From contig CM057835.1 in assembly GCA_030068075.1 (NCBI GenBank), positions 19,431,957 to 19,495,956 of the forward strand: DNA of 64,000 bases, given 5' to 3'. How positions within the stretch are numbered: position 1 is the stretch's first letter; every line of letters begins with the position of its first letter. The position numbers and the translations under genes are program-made. The DNA comes from Paguma larvata (lineage: Eukaryota; Chordata; Mammalia; Carnivora; Viverridae). Shown here one piece after another: positions 43,486 to 54,986 of the stretch. The notes beneath the pieces were generated by a model. It was not told the DNA's origin. It made no database searches and was given only the letters and a program-made list of their open reading frames with translations.

Positions 43486-45494
43486 TGGCAGAACAAACAA
43501 ATAAATACTATATGTCTGGAGTGGATGGAGTTATGGCATATCTTTGTCTTGCCAGACCCAAGAAGTACGTGGTTGCCTGTATTTTCTACACTGAAGTGAA
43601 GCCAACACAAACTATTTTAATAAGCTCATCTAAAAATAGGAGTAATTCCTGCCTCGTGATTTATAGGAATCTATTAATGATTATATAAAGATTGAGAGAT
43701 GAGCAGCTATTATTGTTTTGCGACAGCTGCCCCTCCCCTGCTCATATACTCTTCTGCAGTTCCGAGCCAGAACCGTCCCATTTCTCATTTTAGCTGCTAG
43801 GCTTGGTTCCAGAGAATTAAAATGTTACTGTGGTCTTTGTGATTAAACTAATAATAAAAAACAAACAAGCTTCAAGAAGTAACTTTTCAAACTCTTCTAA
43901 TTCCTTTTTTCTTAAATGTGGAGTACTACTTTATTAAACCTACCAACTATGAAATTTTTATAGATTCGATTGGTACCCTTCTTGGGAATTTCAGTGAATA
44001 TTTTGTTTAGGGTCACGGGGCCTGAAGGAGAAATGATAGAGAATAAGAAGAGAAAGGATTGAGGCTTTCCTGCAATATAAACCTTTCTAACAAAATATCC
44101 CCGGGAGTTTGGAATGGATATACCTGTAAATAAGAACCGAACCATGACATTGGCGGTTACCCCAGAGAGCACGGCATCTGTGACTCTGAGCATGCATTGG
44201 CTCTTGCCTTTGTTATCATTTTTAAATAGAGGTCTTTTATCTCGGGATATAACCAGATTGAAGCCCTTTGGCCCAGACAGTTTTTAGAATGCAGACAGTA
44301 AACATTTATGTAGACGAGGGTGTCCCACTTTTGAATTTCTCCACGATTTATCGTAGAATCCCAAGCATTTCAAGTGAATATGTTATTTTTGCTCCTGCTG
44401 ATGTGGGAAGCAGTGACAGATCTCCTGCCCCATACTGCATAGAAAACACAGTTCCGTCCAGGTTATGCCTTTCCTGCCGCCTGCAGCCAACTAGCTCGCT
44501 CTCTTCTCTAAATCTTGTATCATTTAATGATGGAATTTAGTATTTTGATGCTTAGTTATACATTATTCTATATTTTCTCACTTAAAGTATACATCTTGGG
44601 TACACAACAAGCCTGGACATACTAGTTTGTGGAAAGAGCTAAGGCTCTGGGGAGTGAAGACCCATAGGCAAATCCCAAATCTTGCTACTCAATAGATGCG
44701 AGTCTCATTACATATGATTGCAAAATATTGAAGTCGCTTCCTCTGCCACGTACCCCAAAAGGATATGTTTTGTGCGGTGTAGAGTACTGATTTCTTCTTC
44801 TGAAAAATGAAACCTTCTCCCCTTCCAAACACCTGTAGAAACCAGGTAATAAAGGCAAACATACTGAGTTTTCATTGATTGGAACTTTCAGAAAAGAACT
44901 TGCCAAAATTCAGACAACGCTGTCCCACCAGGAAAGAACATTTGTGCTTAGAACAAAGTATTTTCCTTGCTTGCTAACACTCATACCTAAACCTGCTGGG
45001 CCTCTGTATTTTTCTGGGTACTTCAGGGACACCAGCTGTAGGAGGTGAGCAACATTTGTATGGGACGTGGGTGTGGGCCATGCGCGAAGGTGTCCCCAAA
45101 TTCAGCCTTTGCTCTCTTTAACAGTTGGGCTAGAAGACGCAGCTCTGTTATTCTTTGGGTTCGAAGGAGGGGGAATGCCTGGGTATGCCACTCGTGACAG
45201 TAAAATCCCAGTGCGTCTGCCTTTTTTTTTTTGCCAAGTGATACATTTGGTTATGGGCCATTTCAATCGACATTTATTGGCGCCTTGGACTTTTCAAATG
45301 TCTGAACACTTACACACCCACTCTATTTAAAAGTCAGATCATGTTTTTGTTTTAAGTCGATTGCCCATCTCACTCACAACTGTTTCTAAATGTGTTTTTG
45401 GTTGGGGCAGTGAATGAAGGTTTAACATCACTGATTGTCACTGTCAAATTAGCTATTCCTGTGTGACGGGCATCAGATTTATTGAATTTAATTA
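43486..45494. other. Unassigned stretch
   Basis: About 2 kb without a confident repeat. A weak antisense MIR trace lies at 44628-44690 (AAGAGCTAAGGCTCTGGGGA). A minus-strand frame of 93 codons (43912-44193) shows no family motif. Nothing is called. Confidence 0.5.
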
Positions 45495-45625
45495 ATTAAT
45501 ATTATTTCATTTCCACGACAACTTGGAGAAGCAGGTGCTATCATTTTTCCTATTTTACAGCCGAGGCTGCCGGGTACCAGACAGCTTAGAGAATTGTCCA
45601 GAGGTCATGCGGCTAGTCTTTGGTC
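45495..45625 (+). mobile_element. MIR fragment
   Basis: CCACGACAACTTGGAGAAGC, CCTATTTTACAGCCGAGGCT and CCAGAGGTCATGCGGCTAGT keep MIR core order. Confidence 0.75.
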
Positions 45626-45634
45626 AAACAGATA

Positions 45635-45775
45635 AATAAATCGTATTCATTTCCTTGGGCTGCCATGATGAAGTACCACAAATTGGGTGGCTTAAAATAA
45701 CAGAAACTTATTGTTTCACAGTCTAGAGGCCAAAAGTCCCAAATCGAGGTGTTGGCAGAGCTGTATACGCCCTCT
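45635..45775 (-). mobile_element. MLT1-type LTR, partial
   Basis: TTTCCTTGGGCTGCCATGAT, AATTGGGTGGCTTAAAATAA and CAGTCTAGAGGCCAAAAGTC are the antisense 3' end of an MLT1 LTR. A SINEC starts right after, and little of the LTR continues beyond it. Confidence 0.88.
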
Positions 45776-45978
45776 GGGGCACCTGAGTGGCTCAGTCATT
45801 TAGGCATCTGACTTCAGCTCAGGTCACGATCTCGCGGTCTCTGTGCTGACAGCTCAGAGCCTGGAGCCTGCTTCCGATTCTGTGTCTCTCTCTCTCTCTG
45901 CCCCTTCCCTGCTCATGGTCTATCTCTCCATCTCAAAAATAAACAAATGCTAGAAACTTATTTTTAATTAAAAAAAAT
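45776..45978 (+). mobile_element. SINEC inserted at an MLT1 fragment
   Basis: Head GGGGCACCTGAGTGGCTCAG is intact. The GTGAGTTCGAGCCCCAC-type block is deleted between GATCTCGCGGTC and TCTGTGCTGACAGC. Confidence 0.95.
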
Positions 45979-46007
45979 CCTGGATTCCACAACCTGAAGG
46001 GCAGGGT

Positions 46008-46388
46008 TTATTCTAGACTGCATTGTGTCCCCCTACTCCCGCCCAACAGAAAATGATATGTGTCAGCCTTAACCCCCAGAGCCTGTGAATGTGTCACGAT
46101 CTAATTTGGAAATAGCATTTGCAGATTTAATCGGGGTGGGCCTTAATCCAGTCTGACTGGTATCTTTACAAGACGGAAATTTGGAAACGGACACCGATGC
46201 ACAGGGAAAATGCCACGCGAAAACACAGAGGGACAGAGGCACAGGGGGATGAAGGCTCAGGGGGACAAAGGCTCTGTGAAGATGAGGCAGAGATGGGACT
46301 TCTGGTAGCTGAGAGCCACGGAGCACCTGGAGCTAACCAGAAGGTGGAAGCAGTCTTTTCCTCAGGGCTTCCGAAGGAGTTCAGTGCT
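46008..46388 (+). mobile_element. MLT1-type LTR
   Basis: CTTAACCCCCAGAGCCTGTG, ATCTAATTTGGAAATAGCAT, GTGAAGATGAGGCAGAGATG and GAGCACCTGGAGCTAACCAG, then AGAAGGTGGAAGCAGTC, follow MLT1 order on the plus strand. It faces the MLT1 fragment at 45635. Confidence 0.82.
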
Positions 46389-46390
46389 TT

Positions 46391-46626
46391 TGCTTTCTTT
46401 CTTTTTTTTTTTAATGTTGATTTATTTTTTAGAAAGACAGAGATAGAATGCAAGTAGGGAGGGGCAGAGAGAGAGAGAGAGACGGAGGGAGACACAGAAT
46501 CCAAAGCAGGCTCCAAGCTCTGAACTGTCAGCACAGAGCCCGACGCGGGGCTCGAACTCACAAACCATGTAATCATGACCTGAGCTGAAGTCGGACGCTT
46601 AACCGACTGAGCCACCCAGGCGCCCC
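46391..46626 (-). mobile_element. SINEC (felid tRNA-Lys SINE)
   Basis: Near-consensus body ending GAGCCACCCAGGCGCCCC, with a GAGAGAGAGAGAGACGGAGG middle. Its antisense tail follows the MLT1 directly. Confidence 0.96.
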
Positions 46627-46914
46627 TAGAATTCATTTTTTTTTTTAATGGACTCTCCTTGAGGTGAATTTCTAAAAAGTTTTGCTCTGGGGAAGTGGAC
46701 AGACTCTGGAGGGGCCCACTCTGTGGAGGAGGTTGCCATTTAGGTCCGTGATTCCGGACTTGTTGAACAAGCACCGGGCTTTATAGACGCCATTCGAACC
46801 CACTACCAGACCAGGGCTCTACTGAACAAAAAAAAGTCTGTTCTAAGTTCTGATTTGGGATTCCTTTCTCTCCCACATTTTCCCACGAGCCCCTTGGCCC
46901 CCAGGAGGCCTGGA

Positions 46915-47055
46915 GCAGGAGAGCGCGGGGACCTCCTCCAGCGGCCTGAGCCTGGCATTGGGCTGGGCTGGTCACCGGGGAGCCGCGTGGCTGCTCTCTT
47001 CTGGGCCGGGGGCGACGCGTGCTGACTCGCCAGTGTCTGAGCGCCGCAGCCAGGG
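46915..47055. promoter_or_regulatory. Short CpG-rich patch
   Basis: By hand count, 46921-47050 holds 13 CpGs in 130 bp at about 74% G+C, against a CpG-poor background. It is shorter than a standard island and no transcript start or gene is visible beside it. A decaying or orphan CpG island is one reading; local GC-rich drift is another. Confidence 0.35.
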
Positions 47056-47060
47056 AGCTC

Positions 47061-47404
47061 TTCACCTGTCTCAACTCCTCTGGGCACAGATCCCTGCCAC
47101 TAGACTGCTGGGGTAGCCAGACTGGAATCTTTTTAAAGGTTAGCAAGTTTGTCTGTTGCCATCTGTCTTTCTCGGTGTGCGTGTGCTCGCTCATGATTCT
47201 GTACAATGTGCAAATTTAGAACTTGGAACAATGCTGAGGGAACAAAGCTCATCTCTGGCTTTCAATCACCCTGGAATCCAGGGGCACAGGAATTCCTGGG
47301 ATATGCATAGGATTGAGGCAGCGGGGAATTGTCGGCAGCACAATGATACGAGCCGTTGGGAAAAAAAATTTATAGCGATAGGAAGCCACCTTGCCCCAAC
47401 CCTT
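47061..47404. other. Unassigned stretch
   Basis: No repeat or exon is recognised. Confidence 0.5.
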
Positions 47405-47530
47405 AATTTTTCCATTGATGAAATTGAGGACTACAGAATTTCAGTGCATGACCCAAGGTCACACAATTAGTTAGAGGCAAAGCCGACACTACGTCCTAGG
47501 TCTCTCTGATTCCCAGTCCAGGGCCCTCTT
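47405..47530 (+). mobile_element. MIR fragment
   Basis: It shows TTGATGAAATTGAGGACTAC, ATGACCCAAGGTCACACAAT, AGAGGCAAAGCCGACACTAC and CTCTGATTCCCAGTCCAGGG in order, one of the better-preserved MIRs here. Confidence 0.85.
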
Positions 47531-48069
47531 CAATAAACTGATGACTCGGTCCATTTTATAGAGCTTTTCCTTTTTCAAAGGGCTTCCAAAGAGCATTTCA
47601 GGTTGTTTTTTTGTTTTTTTCCTCTCCGCACAACGTAGTAATAACAGAATTGATTTGACTCCATTAAGAGTAGCTCAGCATACAACATATGTCCTTCTTT
47701 CAAACCAATCTGGATTTAATTCCGCAAATGTTCTCTCTCAATTCTTATGTGTTTATGTTTATTCCTCTGTACCTTTGTATTCTGTTCAGGGTTAGCAAAG
47801 TTCAGAATTTGTTTTCTACTCAATGGATGGTTTGGTTTCTGGTAAGAATTCCATCCTCTCCGATGCTTCTTCAAAGTTGCTACAGCAATACACCCCCAGG
47901 CTATGGCCCAGGTGCTTATAACTGGCAGTGGCTGACTTTATTACTTTAGAATATAGCACCTCTCATCTCAGTGTCTGAGCTCATCTTTCTACCTCTGGTG
48001 GTTATTGCTTTTGCCATTGCTTTGCCAGGTTTCAGAGAAGACAACAGGCTCTGGTTGCTACTTACGTGG
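47531..48069. other. Unassigned stretch
   Basis: No repeat or exon is recognised. It has a short T-rich run at about 47606-47620. Confidence 0.5.
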
Positions 48070-48245
48070 ATTTGAAACGAGATCTACCGTTTACTGACCA
48101 CGTGACCCCTGTGTTCTCACAGGTACAAGTAAAACAAAACAATAGAGGATACACAACCTTTCTTACAAAAGTATGGTGATGTCTAATAGGATGACAAAGC
48201 CTGAGCGCCTGGCACATAGGAAGTGTCCAATAAACGCTAGCCCCC
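48070..48245 (-). mobile_element. MIR
   Basis: TGAGCGCCTGGCACATAGGA and AGTGTCCAATAAACGCTAGC form the antisense MIR 3' side. TTACTGACCACGTGACCCCT marks the other arm. Confidence 0.78.
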
Positions 48246-48579
48246 CTGTAAGAACCACACACGAAAGTGCTGATGGACCATGCTCCTTTACCTTGGTTGG
48301 TGTTTGAGGTTATTCAAATTATCAAAACAATAAAGAGGGCGCACAGCGTACCAGCATTCTGGTTAGTGGCTTGACACTCTCTGAACTGGGTGTGAAAATG
48401 GGGGTGAATGCACAGCAGAAATCATAATACCAATACGATTGCGTGGTGTCTAAGGGCATTTCCAGCTCTGATAATATATGAATGAAGTTTTTCAAAGAGC
48501 CTGAAACAATTCTGACAGTAAGAGGGAGAGCCGGGGTTCACTGGAAAACTGTGCATCGCTGACTAAAAACAAGGAAGCT
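48246..48579. other. Unassigned stretch
   Basis: A weak antisense MIR-like segment lies at about 48360-48480. Nothing firm. Confidence 0.45.
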
Positions 48580-48795
48580 GTATTTGTTGTACATCTGTTA
48601 CGTGCCGGGTAGTTCCTGCTTTGCACTTTCACAAACGTTATGTTCTTTGTCTTCAGAAGCACCCATAAAGGAGGAATTATTATCCCATTTTTCAGATGAT
48701 GAAATTAAGGCTCAGGTTGTCTTAGTAACCCATGCAAGTTGTGCAGCTCGCTTGCGTTGGAGAGAAATGTGAATCCAGGTTGCACATTCCACGAT
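48580..48795 (+). mobile_element. MIR, nearly complete
   Basis: ACATCTGTTACGTGCCGGGT, TTTCACAAACGTTATGTTCT, ATTATTATCCCATTTTTCAG, ATGATGAAATTAAGGCTCAG and ATGTGAATCCAGGTTGC run through the full MIR order. Confidence 0.88.
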
Positions 48796-49220
48796 GTCTC
48801 TCGGGAAGCCCGGGATGAGCAACATGCAGGTGGGGCCGACGTTGAAGGTTGGCACTACAGGATTCAGGCAGAGGAAGACCCGGGCTTTACTCCCTTCACC
48901 TGTGCGCATTAGCAGCCAGCTTCCGAGCATCACCAGAAGACGGGCACCTGCATCCCCCTTGGGCTTTCACTTAGGATGATAAGAGACAGGACTCAAGGTT
49001 AATGGGCCAGGGGATTGAAATCAAGAGGCCAGATGACCTTGTTGGAGGTGTGGCCAGATGACGCTCAGAGTCAGTATTGCTGAGGGACCCTGAGATCTAC
49101 CTCCCTGACCTTCGGAGCAAGCCCTGAGAGTCACTGCACAGTGGATGGGGGCTCATATTCATAGTCTATCAGGGCTTACAAACAGCTCAACTTATTCCAG
49201 GGGCTGAATTCAACAAAATG
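48796..49220. other. Unassigned stretch
   Basis: No repeat or exon is recognised. Confidence 0.5.
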
Positions 49221-51804
49221 GTAAGCGTTATTTAGAAATGAGAGAAATGGACTAATCACAATATTTACTGCTTCTTCAAAATTATTTTTCTCACCATCCA
49301 TGCAATTTATCTCTTTTAGAGACAGTCATATTTGGTGCGTTTGCTTCACAAATGACCTGTAAGACATAGTATTTATCTCTAAATTTCTTGAAAAAAAAAA
49401 AAAACCCGCCTTAAGGTTATGTGTACAAAAATCAAATGTTTATCGAGAGTTTTGGAAAAGTTATATTCTAACTTGGTATTTGTACTCTTCAAATGACTTA
49501 TTAAAATATTTTTCTGGTGCGTGGAAATTAGTAAGTTTATGTTTTAAAGGTCTTAGAGTCTATCAGTCCTAATTTTAAAAAATTCTGAATTTCTCTAATT
49601 GTGGATGTTTTTTCTTTCTCCTTAAACTTCATGATCAATGTGGGAACAAATGCTGGCTTGACTTTATTTCTATCCAAACCACTCACTTAAACCATTGCTG
49701 ATTTCTTTCTAGCCCAAGCTCGTAAGAACTTACACCTGACTTACAGAAATCCTCACGTTTTTGTTTGTAGAGCTTGGCTGAAATCCAAAAAGTAGCCTGA
49801 AACTCCGAGGCCGGAGGCTGTTGCCCCTCAATGAACCGTATCTCTTGAGCTTCTTCATTAGAACCTCATGAGTGGTTTCCTATTTTTCCCTATCAAGGGA
49901 GAAACTGATTCCAGAACCAAAACAGGAAGACATCTATTTTTCTTTGTTCTGCTTTTCTTGTATTTCCATTTTATCAAATACCATCTGGAAAGCGTGGAGA
50001 GATACATTATATTTGATGTATGAATGTGTTCAACATCGTCATTGGAATGAAGAGAGAGTCTAAAGCATGGTAAAGGGAAAATTATAGGATGAGCTGGTGG
50101 ATTTTTAACAGGCTAATGATAGGATCATCAGCCAGTTCAGAGTATTTTTTAAAATTGTATGTGCACTCAGCTGTTTTTGCTTCATTATTTGTTGAATTTT
50201 AGGATTTATGTATATACATTATCCGCAATACAGAAAGATACCATGGTAATTAAAGTCAGACTGGATTTATCATTTCTATAGAATTTATACACCAAGTGAT
50301 TATGTTATAGGCAGTTGGCCTAGAGATTAATTTATGCTAGTTCCATAACTTATACTGAGTGTTTCCAAGTTTATATTATTTTAACCCAAGTCACTCCTGG
50401 GGATTGGAAGGAAAACAAACGGTTGTTTTTGATATCACCGCGCTGTATTTTTGTGGTACTTGTCTTCAGCTAGTAAGAGCTCTTCCTTTGCAAAAGTAGC
50501 TCTATTAGTTTGATAATAAATGCCAACCAACTTCTTAGAAATGGTCTAATTTATAATGGTGACAGGGTGGGGATTAAGAGCAACTAAGATTTAGCTAGCC
50601 CCATGCCATTCATTCACTTAGAAGGGCCTGGGCGTCTGCAGCACTTTGAAAGATCACGTCCTTCCCGGACCTTTAGCATTTGTGTCCTGGGGTGTTTGGG
50701 GGTTGGCCCTGGACAGCTCTCATGGTTATTAGTTCATGGTGTTCTTAGGAGGCGTTTGAAGTCAGCTGGCGCCCTGCTGATGGAGGTGCTGAGTGCAGCA
50801 TCGCATCGACATAATTTCATGATGCGCTTGCACGAAGAGCTTTGGTGCTGTTTCTAAGTGAGGTAAGCACTTTTGGGGCCAGCGTTGACAAAGTTATCCG
50901 CTCGTTACCGACTTTGCATGGAGCTTTGTGCACTTCCGCTTCCGTGATATCCATCCTTAGTTTCTCCGCCAATGATATTTTCTAGTGTGCATTATTGGCG
51001 CTAATTGTTCAGTGATATAGAGATTGAAATCTAGCCAAAGAGATTTTTCTTTTGTCTATCATTAAGGATGTAAACCAGAGAGCTTCTGGCAAACACTGGT
51101 GTGAAGTATTCTTTACTAAAACAGTGGAATTTATTGGTCTCCTTAAACTAGTTTATTGGTGTCGTGCATCTAGGGACACTCTAGGTTTAAGTGGATTTCT
51201 CAGGATTCATTAATAAGAATGGTATGGTTTTCCCTACTGCTTCTTCAATTAAAATCCTGAAGATATGTATTCATAGTGAGGAAACAGTTTCCTGTTGACA
51301 GCAATGATCGTGTTGGACTGGAGGTGAATACCATCCCATTTGTTGAGGCTGATTCTGGACCACAGTCCTTGGGGCTGGTGGAAGAATCAATGCTTCTCCT
51401 GGCTGTGCAGGAAGACAGTCTCTCCTCCAGCCTGTTACTTTTCTGGTAGTAGGTCTAGCTTTGTGGGTGCCCATGAAGTCAATAAACCAGTTCTACCGTG
51501 TCCCGTGTCACTCTGGGTAAGTTTCAAATTGCTTTGGCTCTTGGCTTCCTTGTACCAGGTCCGTGCCCTCTCTTCTGCCTAAGGTGAGGAGTAAGTGAAA
51601 ATGTGAATGGAAAAGGTCTATCACAGTTGCCAGGACGTAGGCGGCAATCTATCAATGTTAGTTCCCTTTTACCTCTAGGAAATAGTCTGTGTGACTGTGC
51701 ATGAGACCCAATAAGAAGCAGCCTTTCCCGGGGGAGCCCTCTCCAATGTGAGCCTACATAATGGGTGTACACACCACAGGTATACACACCCAGAAGCTTT
51801 CTCA
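49221..51804. other. AT-rich, repeat-free block
   Basis: About 2.6 kb with no recognisable transposon and only a 14-A run (near 49391-49404) as simple repeat. It is the longest AT-rich stretch free of recognisable retroposons in the window, and a candidate for conserved noncoding function on that basis alone. No exon is identified. Confidence 0.4.
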
Positions 51805-52255
51805 TTATCCACATGGACTGTGGTATTTTAGATCAGTGGTTTACTCTTTGGGTGATGGACTAAGACTGTATCATGGTTCACCTGTAGCCATTTCTTCTCC
51901 CTGGGAGGTGATTAAACTTCAGTGCCCCATTGAGGTCAAGTCTGGCCATGTCAGCTAGTTTGGCCAATGACATAATGTCATTGAAATAATGTGTGTCACT
52001 TTGGACGGAAGCCTGGTGAGCCAGTCTATGCGTTGACACACTCTTTCCCTCTGCCACATTTGCAGGTCAGATTCCAGTCTGTGCCAGCCTGAGTTCTACA
52101 GTGAGGGTCACACCAATCAGCAGAACTCTCTGTCCTCCATGGATTCACACCAGACGTGCAGTGTAGGTGGTAACAGTCCTTGGAGGCTGTAAACTCCTGA
52201 GGTCGGGGATTGTTTGTTAGCCAGTATAGCCTAGACTCGCAGACTGATGCAGATG
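51805..52255 (+). mobile_element. Old MaLR/ERVL-type LTR
   Basis: TAGTTTGGCCAATGACATAA, ACATTTGCAGGTCAGATTCC and a terminal GATTGTTTGTTAGCCAGTAT, then AGCCTAGACTCGCAGACTGA, resemble the MLT-type LTR order ('ttggccaatg ... tttgttacgcagcaatagctaactga'). Confidence 0.55.
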
Positions 52256-52310
52256 ATAGTGATGGTTTTTAGGACTTTAAGGTACTGCCTTAAACTTTAA
52301 GTCATTCTAG

Positions 52311-52507
52311 AGGGCACCTGGGCGGCTCAGTCTGTTGAGCCTCTGGCTCTTGATTTTTGGCTCAGGTCATCATCCCAGGGTCATGAGATCGAGCCCTGTG
52401 CCAGGCTCTGTGCTAAGCATGGAGCCTGCTTAAGATTCTCTCTCTCTTCTTCTGCCACTCTCCCCTGCTGGCACTCTCTTTCTCTCAAAGCAAACAAAAA
52501 AAAAAAA
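52311..52507 (+). mobile_element. SINEC, older carnivore subtype
   Basis: It has GTCATCATCCCAGGGTCATG, AGATCGAGCCCTGTGCCAGG and AGCATGGAGCCTGCTTAAGA in place of the felid 'cacggtttgtgagttcgag ... gctgacagctcag' middle. TTAAGTCA at 52297-52304 and 52508-52515 may be a decayed target-site duplication. Confidence 0.92.
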
Positions 52508-52663
52508 TTAAGTCACCTTGGGAGAAGCCGCGATTTCAGCCTTCACCACCAGACATCGTTGAATGGGGAGGGCTAAGAGATCAAGAGAACTGCACTTGGT
52601 GTGCTGTGGCACAGTATGGGGACTTGTGGGAGAGAGGTGCCGACGGGTCAAAAACAGCCTCTG

Positions 52664-52867
52664 GGGGCGCCTGGGTGGCTCAGTCGGTTAAGCGTCCGAC
52701 TTCGGCTCAGGTCATGATCTCACAGTTTGTGAGTTCGAGCCCCGCGTCGGGCTCTGTGCTGACAGCTCAGAGCCTGGAGCCTGCTTCATTCTGTGTCTCC
52801 CTCTCTCTCTCTGACCCTCTCCCACTCATGCTTTGTCTCTCCTGCTCTCAAAAATAAATAAAAAAAC

Positions 52868-52898
<31 letters not shown>
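52664..52898 (+). mobile_element. SINEC, young-looking copy with a 33-A tail
   Basis: The head is essentially consensus (GGGCGCCTGGGTGGCTCAGT, then CGGTTAAGCGTCCGACTTCG). The perfect 14-bp target-site duplication AAAAACAGCCTCTG lies at 52650-52663 and 52899-52912. The terminal A run is 33 long (52871-52903, partly shared with the duplication). Intact ends and the long pure A tail suggest recent insertion. Confidence 0.98.
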
Positions 52899-52904
<6 letters not shown>

Positions 52905-53094
52905 AGCCTCTGCACGCTTCTTCCAGTGGTCTTTTGCCAACCCTGCCTGGGACCCAAGAGGACACAGGCTGCAGTGAGCGCCTGAAACAGAGCCAGTAGG
53001 GACCAGGAAGCACAGATCTCCAAAAGGTCCTGGTGGGGAGAAGTAAATCGCTCGTGTGTTTAACTTTTAGTTTTAATAAAAACAAGTCTCAGTC

Positions 53095-53278
53095 CAGCGG
53101 TTCCCATACATTAGGATCGTAATCACCCAGAGGGACTATAAACCACGGGTAGCTGGGCCCCACCACCTGGGTCTGTTGTTTAGGAGATCCGATGTAGGGC
53201 CCGGCAGTCTACAGTTCTAACAAGTTCTCGGGTGATGCCTGTGCTGCCGGTGCAGGGACTATCCTCTGAGAACCGTTG
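53095..53278 (+). mobile_element. MER5A-type hAT element
   Basis: The ends CAGCGGTTCCCATACATTAG and CTCTGAGAACCGTTG are imperfect inverted repeats. CTGGGCCCCACCACCTGGGT and TCTCGGGTGATGCCTGTGCT sit inside in MER5A order. Length is near full. Confidence 0.85.
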
Positions 53279-54974
53279 CCGTCGTCCCACAGGGTAAGCC
53301 AGGGATCCCATCCTTCACGTGAGGAAAGGAGGCAGCTGAGGGGAAGCGGCCACCTTGCTCAGACTCCAGCTTGTTCCCCAGGTGACACCTGGATGAGCCG
53401 GCCCGAGCCGGCCCGCTACACTTCCCGCCCAGGAGTCTATGCTACAGAGGACACGCTGGGGCATTCCGAAGTGTCCCTTCACATCATTTAAAGGATGTGT
53501 TTCAGTGTCACCTTCAGAGGTGTGATGGAGAGGGTGAGTAGGAGACTGGCTCACACTTAGGAGATTTTAGGGGTCACATTCCAAAGAGAGCTGAGGAAGG
53601 AGGAGCATTTTCTCCAATTCCTGGCTCACAAGACACACAGAGCCCCCAAAGTGGAGGGCTGTGGAAAGCCATACTGTTATGGAACCCAGCGGAAGTATTG
53701 GGAATACTGAAGAGAAATGTGTGTAAACAGAGGCGAGATTAAATGAATTCTATGAAAGGTGAAAACGCTATGAACGTTTCTCTCTCAGTTCGGCGAGGGA
53801 AGAAATCACAGAGTCTGTGAGAATATTTAGGTAGCTTCCACAGCTATTGCAGGACGGCAGTTTTTCCCATTTGTGGTTTGGGAGCCAGAGAGGAGAAGTG
53901 ATCCGAGCTCTCCCAGAGTCATTAAGAGGCACCCGGAAACAGGAAATGAACTACCTATTAAAAACCAGAATTATGTCAAAATAATTTTAAAATCAGAAAG
54001 CTAATTCAGTTTCACCAGACCAAGTTAACTTTGGAATATACCGTATGCAGTGATTTTAAAAGGTGTATAGTTTCTTTAAAAAAGGGCGGAATAGCTCGAA
54101 AAATATATATGGTTACTGAGCACATTTATTCTTGTGAGAATGACGAGACGACACCAGATAAAGAAAGTTCTTCCTTCTGAACTGAATCTAATTATGTTTA
54201 CAGGTGAAGGATGGTTTGGCGTCTCTTCTTCAAGCCATAACTTCCATTTTGTGTCCCCTCTGGGTCTCATGATGTTTTGCCAGCATCAGATTTCTATAAA
54301 CTTAGTGGAATTGATAATGTGAATGGGACTTCCAGGTACATAAAATGCAAAGCGGACTTCTATGTAAATCAAATGAGCCAATGATCTGTCAGGAAAATAG
54401 CATATATTCTTGCAGGAAAGAGTCTTCCACTCTGTATGCATAGGACTAAAGTAACTCTCCATGGAGTTACTCCATGTCGACAACCCATGGTCCCAGTGAG
54501 GATGATAAGCCCCCCAGGACAACAAAACGAATGTAGGACAGTATTCGTGTAAAATCGTGTGTCCCCTAGATAGAGGGAAAACACTCGAGGCCACTAGGGT
54601 AGAGCAAGCTAACGAGTACAGGGAAGAATCACCCCGCATTTGGGGCACCCTCTTTTGAGAGTGAGTAGACGAAACTCTCGCCAGAGACCTCATAATATCC
54701 TTGGCTCAGTTAAATGAAAAAAGAGGCCCAATAATCAGCTTGCTAACTTTCTAGTTTGATTAATTAGGATTATGCAAGGTTACGTCATGGCTTCTGTGGC
54801 CCCAGGCACTTTTACCTTCAAGGGCCACTTCATCCATAAAAAACACTTAAAAATTATAACTTATGACTGGACTGGAATAAAGACAAAATACTAGTGGCTT
54901 TGTTATTGTATGGTTATTATATACGATCATTATTTCATATTCAATTTTTCCTTCAGATTTTAAAATGAAATTAA
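53279..54974. other. Mostly unassigned stretch
   Basis: Apart from a MIR listed separately I recognise nothing. GAGCCGGCCC occurs twice in tandem at about 53396-53415. Confidence 0.5.
53865..53955 (+). mobile_element. MIR fragment
   Basis: TTCCCATTTGTGGTTTGGGA, GCCAGAGAGGAGAAGTGATC and CATTAAGAGGCACCCGGAAA parallel the MIR core blocks. Confidence 0.55.
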
Positions 54975-54986
54975 AACAATTTTGTG

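Noticed and set aside
43912..44193. 93-codon minus-strand frame as a processed pseudogene
   Set aside because: I could not match it to any protein, and there is no poly-A tail or target-site duplication.
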